DNA from: Actinobacteria bacterium UBA5182
GTDB lineage: Bacteria; Actinomycetota; UBA4738
Direction: 5' to 3'
Length of the DNA stretch: 5,042 nt
Assembly (NCBI GenBank): GCA_002413185.1
Contig: DHWM01000114.1
Coordinates: 1 to 5,042, forward strand
Positions 1 through 5,042 of this stretch are shown piece by piece. Position numbers and translations under genes: made by a program. The notes under the pieces were generated by a model. It was not told where the DNA came from. It worked only from the letters and a program-made list of their open reading frames with translations, and ran no database searches. Position 1 is the first letter of the stretch; every line of letters begins with the position of its first letter.

Positions 1-104
1 TATTTATGAAACGGACCACTTAGACTCAGCGCTCCCAGGGCCGAACGGCACGGGTGACGTGGTAGGTTGCCGGGCGGCTGGTCCCGGCCCCGCCGGTCGC
101 AACG

Positions 105-112
105 AAAGGGGG
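105..112 (+). promoter_or_regulatory. Shine-Dalgarno-like site that sets the flippase start at 119
   Basis: The purine tract AAAGGGGG (one change from AAAGGAGG) lies 6 nt before the GTG at 119-121. The reading frame is open upstream as far as position 2, and an earlier GTG exists at 59. However, the extra residues it would add are Gly/Pro/Arg-rich and unlike a flippase N-terminus, and no comparable purine tract precedes 59. The site therefore favours 119 as the start. This is seen in the sequence; its use is inferred. Confidence 0.6.
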
Positions 113-118
113 CATCGA

Positions 119-1630
119 GTGGAGGCAGTCGGAGACCAGGACGTTTCACCCTCTCGGGGGTTGAGACGGACCGCCGTCGGCGGTGCGGGCTGGAACGTCC
201 TCTCCTACCTCGGCGGCAAGGCCCTCGTCCTCGCATCCACCGTCATCCTGGCCAGGCTGCTCACCCCGGACGACTTCGGCGTCGTCGGCCTGGCCCTCGT
301 GTTCATCACCTATGCGGACGTCCTGACGGACCTCGGGGCTGCTGAGGCGCTGATCTACCTCCCTCCAAGCCGGCGGCTCGACGACGGTGCCTTGACGATC
401 TCGCTGCTCTGGTCGGCGGCCGTCACGCTCGTCGCCGTAGCGGCCGCGCCCGCCGTTGCTCGCTTCTTCCATTCGCCCGCCGTGACGCCCCTGTTTCGCG
501 TGCTCGCCCTCTCTTTGCTCCTGGGAGGAACGGCCCAGGTGCCCGATGCGCTGCTGCGCAAGGAACTGCAGTTCCGGCGAAGGATGGTCGCCGACCTAGG
601 CCGTGCGGTCGGCCAGGGGGTCATCTCGGTCGCCCTGGCGATGGCCGGCTTGGGCGCATGGGCCATCGTCTATGGGTACGTGGCGGGTGACCTCGTCTGG
701 AGCGCGGTGGCGTGGACCCTCGTCGATTACCGTCCGGGCCGCGGCTTCTGGCGGATCCAGCGCGAGACGATCCGTCCGCTGCTCGCCTTCGGCATTCCGG
801 CGGTGGGCAGCGCCCTCCTCTTGGTGCTGGTGTTCAACGTCGACTACCTGATCGTAGGCCGTCGCCTCGCCGCCAAGGACCTCGGGTACTACACCCTGGC
901 GTTTCGCGTGCCCCAGACGCTCATCATCTACCTGTTCTACGCCCTGTCGACCGTGGCGTTCCCGATGTTCAGCCGGACTCGCGACGAGCCGGATCGCCTG
1001 AAGCGTGGCTACCTCACCAGCCTCAGGATCCAGAACACCTACGGTGCCGCGGTGGGGGTGGGCATCGCCACCGTGGCGCCCATGCTGGTCGAGGTGGTCT
1101 TCGGACCGAAGTGGCGGCCCGCCATCGTCCCACTCGAGGCGATCGCGCTGTATGCGATGTTCCGGGCGTTCGGGACCGGGGCCGGAGACGTCTATAAGGG
1201 GATCGGGCGGCCCAGGATCTCCCTGTGGCTGGCGATCGTCCGTCTCATGGTCCTGGTCCCAGCGCTCTGGTTCGCAGCTGATCGAGCCTTTGGTTCGCGC
1301 GCCATCGACTATGTCTCGTGGGTGCAGATGGTCGTGGCGTTCATCATGGCGGCGCTCATGCAGGGCGTGGCCGCCCGTGTCATCGGCGTCTCTCTGAGGC
1401 AGGTGGCAGGGACCCTGCGTCCGGCGGTTCTGGTCGCGGCCGGGACCGCGGCGGGCGCAGGGGCCATTCGCCTGTGGGTTCGGTGGCCCGATTCGGACCC
1501 GTGGAAGCTCTTGGCCTCGATAACGAGTGGCGCGGTCCTGGGGCTCCTCCTCCTGTACACGCTGGACCGTGAGTTCATCACCGAGGCCGTCGGCTTGCTG
1601 AAAGCATGGAGGCGCACATCCAGGACCTGA
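119..1630 (+). CDS. Oligosaccharide/lipopolysaccharide flippase, MOP superfamily (Wzx/TuaB-like)
   Basis: This 503-residue integral membrane protein probably flips lipid-linked oligosaccharide or teichuronic-type repeat units across the cytoplasmic membrane. It has about a dozen or more hydrophobic segments along its whole length. The family-typical opening is clear: after a short Arg-containing N-terminus come GWNVLSYLGGKAL (24-36) and ARLLTPDDFG (45-54). Mid-protein it has FPMFSR (281-286) followed by a charged loop DEPDRLKRGY, and then FGPKW (from residue 328) followed by PAIVPLEAIALYAMFRA. This is the pattern of the TuaB/WzxC-like branch (polysaccharide synthesis/MATE-like fold). The length is normal. 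The start at GTG 119 is chosen for its Shine-Dalgarno-like sequence; a GTG at 59 would add 20 residues of low-complexity sequence. The 3' end overlaps the next gene by 25 nt, which suggests one operon and translational coupling. The family call is firm; the transported substrate cannot be read from sequence. Confidence 0.9.
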   Translation: MEAVGDQDVSPSRGLRRTAVGGAGWNVLSYLGGKALVLASTVILARLLTPDDFGVVGLALVFITYADVLTDLGAAEALIYLPPSRRLDDGALTISLLWSAAVTLVAVAAAPAVARFFHSPAVTPLFRVLALSLLLGGTAQVPDALLRKELQFRRRMVADLGRAVGQGVISVALAMAGLGAWAIVYGYVAGDLVWSAVAWTLVDYRPGRGFWRIQRETIRPLLAFGIPAVGSALLLVLVFNVDYLIVGRRLAAKDLGYYTLAFRVPQTLIIYLFYALSTVAFPMFSRTRDEPDRLKRGYLTSLRIQNTYGAAVGVGIATVAPMLVEVVFGPKWRPAIVPLEAIALYAMFRAFGTGAGDVYKGIGRPRISLWLAIVRLMVLVPALWFAADRAFGSRAIDYVSWVQMVVAFIMAALMQGVAARVIGVSLRQVAGTLRPAVLVAAGTAAGAGAIRLWVRWPDSDPWKLLASITSGAVLGLLLLYTLDREFITEAVGLLKAWRRTSRT

Positions 1631-2853
1631 ATGCCCGAGGCTCGAAGTTCCTGTCTGCAGCGGCGCTGCTCATGCCGGAGGACTCCGACCGCGTCGGGTC
1701 GGTCATCGAAGCCGACACGCGGTGGACCGTGCCGTCGCCCCCGGCACCCGGGATCGACATCCTGGTGTGGGGGCGGCCCGCGCTTCCCCCGAACACGCCG
1801 GTCGCGGTGGCCGTGAAGGCTGCGGTGAAACGAGAGCTGGCGATCCTCCGGCTTCGGAGGGTGCTCGACGCGCCGTACGCCGTTCGTGCGATTCATCGGC
1901 TGTCGCCCCCTCAGTGGCAGTGGAGCCCGGTCCGCAATGGCTGGCGGACCCTGCTGCTCTCGGGCGCGTTCGTGGAGGTCGCCGGCGGCCGGACGACCCG
2001 CAGGATCCTCGACGCCATTGCGGACGCTGTGGACTCGGACGGTTCCATCCGCCGGTTCCGCATCGGCACCGGGGGAGCCATCCTCGCCCGGGTCCGCCAA
2101 CGCGACGGCTCGTGGGCCCTCCTTCGGGCCGCGCTCATCTCCTCTGTCCCGGATCCGGCTGCCGCCGGGGAGGGGCTGGCGCATCTGCCACCGGCGTGCG
2201 CCGCCTGGGCGCCCCGCCTGCTTGGGCGGGGCACGACGCGGGGCTGCTCGTGGACGCTCGAGTCGGTCCTGCCCGGCCGCCGTCCGCGCCGGGTGACCTG
2301 GGACACCCTCCGTCAGGTCTCGCGCCTCTGCCTGCAGCTTCCGTCCGCAGACGGCCCGAGCTCAGCGCTCGTCGAGGATCTGGAGCGGCTGGCTGCTGCG
2401 CTCCCCGACCGGGCGGCGCGCATCCAGCGCTTCGCTGCGCGGGCAGAACGAATCGTCGAAGGACTCCCGTCCGTGATGCGGCACGGAGACCTCTGGTCGG
2501 GGAACCTCCTGGCCCAGGGAGCGAAGGTATGCGGGGTCGTGGATTGGGGGTCGTGGCATCCGAGGTCCGTTCCCGGCACCGACCTCCTGCACCTGTTCGC
2601 CGTGGAGCGGGCACTCGCCACTCGCCGGCACATCGGTCAGGTGTGGCGGGAGAAGCCGTGGGCTTCCGCGCCCTTCCTCCAGGCGACCAGGGAGTACTGG
2701 TCCGCACTCGGACTGGCACCCGAGCCTACGATCCTCGAGGCGGTCGGGGTGGCCTGGTGGGCCAGCGTGATCGCCGGGAACCTGGCCAGGCTGCCCTACG
2801 TGCGGCGCGACGAGGGATGGCTGAAGCGCAACGTGGACGTCGTCCTGGGTTGA
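1606..2853 (+). CDS. Phosphotransferase-family (APH/choline-kinase-like) protein with unknown N-terminal region
   Basis: This 415-residue protein has a C-terminal aminoglycoside-phosphotransferase-type kinase fold. The catalytic loop is HGDLWSGN (293-300), with probable catalytic base D295 and metal-binding N300. The second metal ligand is D313 in VVDWGSW. An N-lobe candidate is FRIGTGGAILARV (151-163), a glycine-rich strand-turn-strand, followed by WALLR (170-174); R174 stands where many kinases have lysine, as also happens in some APH relatives. The first ~145 residues (1606-2040) match nothing I recognise. They contain a Pro-rich stretch followed by IDILVWGRP and a Trp-containing segment, and I see no signal peptide or membrane segment, so the protein is probably cytoplasmic. 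ATG 1606 lies inside the flippase gene, with only a weak purine stretch (GAAAG) before it, consistent with translational coupling. The context argues for phosphorylating a sugar, nucleotide-sugar precursor or lipid carrier in polysaccharide synthesis rather than drug resistance; this is inference. The kinase fold is solid, the substrate unknown. Confidence 0.85.
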   Translation: MEAHIQDLNARGSKFLSAAALLMPEDSDRVGSVIEADTRWTVPSPPAPGIDILVWGRPALPPNTPVAVAVKAAVKRELAILRLRRVLDAPYAVRAIHRLSPPQWQWSPVRNGWRTLLLSGAFVEVAGGRTTRRILDAIADAVDSDGSIRRFRIGTGGAILARVRQRDGSWALLRAALISSVPDPAAAGEGLAHLPPACAAWAPRLLGRGTTRGCSWTLESVLPGRRPRRVTWDTLRQVSRLCLQLPSADGPSSALVEDLERLAAALPDRAARIQRFAARAERIVEGLPSVMRHGDLWSGNLLAQGAKVCGVVDWGSWHPRSVPGTDLLHLFAVERALATRRHIGQVWREKPWASAPFLQATREYWSALGLAPEPTILEAVGVAWWASVIAGNLARLPYVRRDEGWLKRNVDVVLG

Positions 2854-2880
2854 GCCGGCCGTATCCCTCGGCTCAGGACG
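2841..2880. terminator. Candidate bidirectional terminator at convergent gene junction
   Basis: A perfect inverted repeat, TGAGCCG (2851-2857) and CGGCTCA (2869-2875), encloses an 11-nt loop. It extends outward with CGTCC (2841-2845) pairing GGACG (2876-2880), leaving a 5-nt bulge on the left. It sits exactly between the convergent phosphotransferase and Wzz/BY-kinase genes, which are separated by only 19 nt. There is no T tract on either side, so it would be a stem-only terminator of the kind proposed for high-GC bacteria. The pairing is directly visible; termination is inferred from position. Confidence 0.45.
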
Positions 2881-4411
2881 GCCGTGGGGTGGCGTAGGCG
2901 TAGTACCCACCCTCCAGGGCGCCCTCGACCTCGGTCACCACGAGCGTCACCCGCTGGGCCCGCAGCCTCCCCAGGAGCCTGCTCATCGAGGCGGTGGACT
3001 TCCGGGCGGAGCTGCCGCTGCGCACCACGGCCACCACGGCGTCAACCGCCCTCACCAGGGGATAGGCGTCGGGGACCACCAGGATGGGTGGGGCGTCGAA
3101 GATCACGTAGTCGGCCCGGCTCCGAAGGGCGCTCAGGATCTCCTGGACCCGCTCCCCCCCCACCTCGGACGGCCACGGATGACCGGGGCGGGCGACGATG
3201 GCGCGAAGCCGGCCGGAACCCTCGCCGGAGCGGGGGCCATTCTGGCGGCCTTCAGCGGTTCGTTCCTGAGCGGCGTCCCGTTTCCACACCGGGACCTCGA
3301 CCATGGCGGAGGTGATGGTGGCCGTGCCACGGATCACCGCGTCTAGCCCGATCTGCCCGGCCGAGGCGTCCAGCTCGAGGTAATGGTGCAGCATGGGCCG
3401 GCGCAGGTCGGCCTCCACCACGATGACCCGGTACCCGGCGCTCGCCAGCTCCACGGCCAGGTTGGCGGTAACCGTGGTCTTGCCTTCCTCCGGCCGGGCG
3501 CTGGTCACCAACAGGGTTCGAGTGTCCTTGGACTCGGGGGTCCACAGGATGTCGGCGACGAGGCGCTGGATGGCGAGCTCGGCCACCACGGGGTCTAGCC
3601 CTCGCCGCGTGGGCTCCGCGAAGGGGCGATGACCGAGGACGCCGGAAGGAAGCGACACCGTGGCTGGCTGGCCGAAGGCCTCCTCTGCGCCCTCCACCCC
3701 GCGAACCGTGTCGTCGAACTGCTCGCGGACCATCCCGGCCACCACCCCCAACAACAACCCCAGCAACGCGGCCACGGCGACGTTGCGCACCGGCTTGGGT
3801 TCCACCTTGCCGACGGCATGCGCCTCGTCGAAGACCCTCGCGGGGAACACCCCTGGCCGCGAAGCAAGAGTGGGCGAGGGGACCGGCGGCCCTCCCGTCG
3901 TCGCAGCCGGTGTCGGCGTACGCGGCGTCGCTACGACCCCGCCCGCGGGTTGCAGCTGGGCGACGTGTTCGAAGGCCGAGCCGACCGCGCGCAGGATCCT
4001 TGTGGCCCGGGCCGGGTCCGGATCGTCGTAGGAGACCTGCAGCGTGGCCGTTTCGGGCTTGGTGACGACGCGGAGGTCGTCGGCGAGGTCCGTCGGCCCC
4101 AGTTCTCGAGGGAGAGACGGCTGGCCAGTCTGCAGCCGGAGCGCGCGAATCGCCCCTTCCGCCACGTCGGTCCCCTTGAGGGTGACAGCGTTGTTTTCGA
4201 CCGCCGTCCTCACCGACAAGGAGTTCGTGGTGGCGATGGGCAGTTCGATGACGATCTTCATCTCAGCGCGGTACATCGTCGGCTCATTGAACGTGTAGAG
4301 GGCTCTGGCCCAGGTCACCACCAGTGCGACGACAACGATGATCCACACCCGTCGTCGAAGGAATCCCCAGTAGCGAGACAAGTCGTGCGACGTTCGTTCG
4401 GGGGTTGCCAT
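2873..4411 (-). CDS. Wzz-type chain-length determinant fused to BY-kinase (CpsD/Wzc-like tyrosine kinase)
   Basis: This 512-residue inner-membrane protein regulates polysaccharide chain length and export. The Wzz half has a cytoplasmic N-terminus (HDLSRYWGFLRRR), TM1 about 22-38, an extracytoplasmic loop about 39-209, and TM2 about 210-228 preceded by the proline motif PKPVRN (205-210). The cytoplasmic kinase half carries Walker A SARPEEGKTT (304-313, K311), Walker A' VIVVEADLRRP (329-339) and Walker B VIFDAPP (436-442, D439). It ends in a tyrosine cluster, Y503, Y504 and Y506, the likely autophosphorylation site. Both halves lie on one chain, as in Wzc, rather than split as in CpsC/CpsD. Oddities: the first Asp of the usual DxD in Walker A' is E333; a polar Gly/Arg/Glu-rich insertion lies at about 377-400; and a Pro/Thr-rich segment (157-190) stands in the extracytoplasmic loop. 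ATG 4411 is chosen because it directly precedes the conserved N-terminal segment. No good ribosome binding site is visible, and an ATG 10 nt upstream is out of frame. The gene converges on the flippase operon and diverges from the proline-rich gene. Confidence 0.92.
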   Translation of the reverse strand: MATPERTSHDLSRYWGFLRRRVWIIVVVALVVTWARALYTFNEPTMYRAEMKIVIELPIATTNSLSVRTAVENNAVTLKGTDVAEGAIRALRLQTGQPSLPRELGPTDLADDLRVVTKPETATLQVSYDDPDPARATRILRAVGSAFEHVAQLQPAGGVVATPRTPTPAATTGGPPVPSPTLASRPGVFPARVFDEAHAVGKVEPKPVRNVAVAALLGLLLGVVAGMVREQFDDTVRGVEGAEEAFGQPATVSLPSGVLGHRPFAEPTRRGLDPVVAELAIQRLVADILWTPESKDTRTLLVTSARPEEGKTTVTANLAVELASAGYRVIVVEADLRRPMLHHYLELDASAGQIGLDAVIRGTATITSAMVEVPVWKRDAAQERTAEGRQNGPRSGEGSGRLRAIVARPGHPWPSEVGGERVQEILSALRSRADYVIFDAPPILVVPDAYPLVRAVDAVVAVVRSGSSARKSTASMSRLLGRLRAQRVTLVVTEVEGALEGGYYAYATPRPS

Positions 4412-4489
4412 GGGCGCTCATGGTACCAGCGTCCCCACCCGCTCCGCCCCCAAGCGAATTGCTGTTGGTGCCTATGGTAATCTGATGCG
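4412..4489. promoter_or_regulatory. Divergent intergenic region with candidate promoters and an operator-like palindrome
   Basis: These 78 nt separate two divergent genes and should hold both promoters. On the + strand, TAATCT (4478-4483) fits the TANNNT -10 pattern and ends 6 nt before GTG 4490, the geometry of a leaderless transcript beginning at that GTG. I see no convincing -35 box. On the - strand, TACCAT (complement of 4474-4479) overlaps it and could be the -10 for the Wzz/BY-kinase gene, which would give a leader of roughly 55 nt. TGGTACCA (4421-4428) is a perfect 8-bp palindrome near the kinase start and might bind a regulator. All promoter assignments are inference from short motifs. 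Confidence 0.4.
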
Positions 4490-5042
4490 GTGACCGTCTT
4501 CTGGACAGTCGTCGATGTCCTTGTGGCTGCTGTGGGCGGTGCTGTCTTGTGGCTCGGTTTCAAGCGTCAGCTCTCATGGGCCCGGCTCGGGGGGGCCGCG
4601 TTTCTTGTATTCGCCATCGTCCTGCTCCCGTTCGTGAGCACGGCGGGCCGCCGCGCCGTCGACGCCGGCCTTGGCCTGGTCGCCACGCTCGGACGGACAT
4701 CCCCTGCCACCAGCCCGCCTCCCTCTGCAAGTGCCTCGTCCTCGCCGACCCGGGCCACGAGGAGCCCCAAGCAAGAGGCGCCCGCCGCTCCGCGGCAGCC
4801 CAAGTCATCCGTTACGTCCAAGAACGGTCGTACGCGCAGCCCGCAGCCCCAACTGCAGCCACAGCCGAAGCCCTCTCCGAAGCCCTCTCCGAAGCCCTCT
4901 CCGAAGCCCTCTCCGAAGCCCTCTCCGAAGCCCTCGCCCTCGCCCTCGCCCTCGCCCTCGCCCTCGCCCTCGCCTCCACCGCCACCTCCGCCCAGCCCGT
5001 CCCCGAGCCCTCCTCCCCCTCCCCCCCCCCCTTCCCCCCCAC
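4490..5042 (+). CDS. Membrane-anchored Ser/Pro/Lys-rich repeat protein (3' end beyond the window)
   Basis: An open frame starts at GTG 4490 and runs without a stop to the window end (184 codons plus one base). The N-terminus has two hydrophobic segments, about residues 3-24 and 33-50, joined by a short basic loop (KRQ). From about residue 70 it becomes rich in Ser, Pro, Ala, Thr, Lys and Arg. Residues 126-149 are six KPSP-type units (PKPS register), 150-161 are alternating Pro-Ser, and the remainder is nearly pure proline with serine. Such tails are extended, and in Gram-positive cell envelopes they often span the wall or link an anchor to an outer domain, sometimes O-glycosylated. The KRQ loop suggests both termini face outside, but basic residues after TM2 weaken that. 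An ATG at 4485 is followed two codons later by TGA, so GTG 4490 is preferred; there is no Shine-Dalgarno sequence. I do not recognise a family. Any downstream domain is outside the window. The frame is convincing because repeats, membrane segments and codon pattern all fall in it. Confidence 0.7.
   Translation, partial: MTVFWTVVDVLVAAVGGAVLWLGFKRQLSWARLGGAAFLVFAIVLLPFVSTAGRRAVDAGLGLVATLGRTSPATSPPPSASASSSPTRATRSPKQEAPAAPRQPKSSVTSKNGRTRSPQPQLQPQPKPSPKPSPKPSPKPSPKPSPKPSPSPSPSPSPSPSPPPPPPPSPSPSPPPPPPPPSPP
4865..4936 (+). repeat. 12-bp tandem repeat, six units, encoding Pro-Lys-Pro-Ser
   Basis: The unit CCGAAGCCCTCT occurs five times without change (starts 4865, 4877, 4889, 4901, 4913). A sixth unit at 4925 differs only in its last base (TCT to TCG, both serine). 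The unit is a multiple of three, so gain or loss of copies keeps the reading frame. Perfect identity, including the less G/C-favoured TCT codon, points to recent expansion by slippage or unequal exchange. Confidence 0.95.
4931..4972 (+). repeat. 6-bp tandem repeat, seven units, encoding Pro-Ser
   Basis: Seven perfect copies of CCCTCG follow directly on the 12-bp array and share its last half-unit. The 6-mer equals the second half of the sixth 12-bp unit, so it probably arose from that variant. Copy changes would also preserve the frame. Confidence 0.95.
4973..5042 (+). repeat. C-rich low-complexity tract inside the proline-rich coding sequence
   Basis: This stretch is almost all C with scattered T, A and G, and encodes Pro with a few Ser. 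It includes an uninterrupted run of 11 C (5021-5031) and one of 7 C (5034-5040). The complementary strand carries several runs of three or more G at short spacing, a pattern that can form G-quadruplexes. Base counts here are prone to sequencing error, so the frame past 5020 is less certain. Confidence 0.8.

Noticed and set aside
6..23. A mini-ORF, or the end of an upstream gene (ATG at 6, stop TAG at 21-23)
   Set aside because: Five codons only. Too little sequence lies upstream to tell whether this frame is the tail of a gene.
59..118. The GTG at 59 as flippase start
   Set aside because: It adds a Gly/Pro/Arg-rich stretch with no clear ribosome binding site, whereas GTG 119 has AAAGGGGG at good spacing.
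1309..2184. A 291-codon - strand frame antisense to the flippase end and the kinase
   Set aside because: Low-complexity Arg/Pro/Gly product lying across two well-supported genes; treated as a shadow.
1606..2853. An aminoglycoside resistance gene
   Set aside because: Only the general APH fold motifs are present. The flippase overlap and polysaccharide context point to metabolism, and the family covers many substrates.
1722..2897. A 391-codon + strand frame overlapping the phosphotransferase gene
   Set aside because: Its product is Arg/Gly/Pro-rich with no motifs, while the overlapping frame holds clear kinase motifs. Long off-frame openings are expected in GC-rich DNA.
3629..4480. A 283-codon + strand frame antisense to the Wzz/BY-kinase
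   Set aside because: No recognisable motif. It spans the Wzz-encoding part of a firmly identified gene and the intergenic region.
4865..4972. A CRISPR or satellite-like array
   Set aside because: Units are 12 and 6 bp, contiguous and without spacers, and all in frame in a coding sequence.
4812..5042. A - strand frame encoding Arg-Ala and Ser-Glu-Arg-Ala repeats
   Set aside because: The repeats are the reverse reading of the Pro-Lys-Pro-Ser array. The + frame has membrane segments and a plausible start, so the antisense frame is a by-product.

Overview
The window is GC-rich DNA with strong G/C bias at third codon positions, a GTG start and long accidental reading frames on both strands. This suggests a high-GC monoderm bacterium, most likely an actinomycete relative (Actinomycetota; Chloroflexota is an alternative). 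No taxonomic marker gene is present, so this is inference. The theme is export and polymerisation control of a surface polysaccharide.

Layout: (i) 1-118 is a probable leader with a Shine-Dalgarno-like sequence at 105-112. (ii) 119-1630 (+) is a multi-spanning MOP-superfamily (Wzx/TuaB-like) oligosaccharide flippase. (iii) 1606-2853 (+) overlaps the flippase end by 25 nt and encodes an APH-fold small-molecule kinase with an unrecognised N-terminal region of about 145 residues. (iv) 2841-2880 is an inverted repeat at a convergent junction, whose two arms carry the stop codons of the two facing genes. (v) 2873-4411 (-) is a one-chain Wzz/BY-kinase: chain-length co-polymerase plus cytoplasmic tyrosine kinase with a C-terminal tyrosine cluster. 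(vi) 4412-4489 is a 78-nt divergent intergenic region. (vii) 4490-5042 (+), running off the window, is a gene with two predicted membrane segments and a long Ser/Pro/Lys-rich tail. The tail is built from a 12-bp tandem repeat that turns into a 6-bp tandem repeat and then a C-rich tract. Its GTG start has no ribosome binding site but has a -10-like hexamer exactly where a leaderless transcript would need it.

Working model (inference): the flippase moves lipid-linked oligosaccharide across the membrane. The Wzz/BY-kinase controls polymer length and export through cycles of tyrosine phosphorylation. The kinase coupled to the flippase may phosphorylate a sugar or precursor of the same pathway. 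The proline-rich protein may be a wall-spanning anchor or linker. I found no RNA genes, CRISPR arrays, insertion sequences or attachment sites. The least ordinary elements are the APH protein's N-terminal region, the nested repeats in the proline-rich gene and the departures from family consensus in the BY-kinase.
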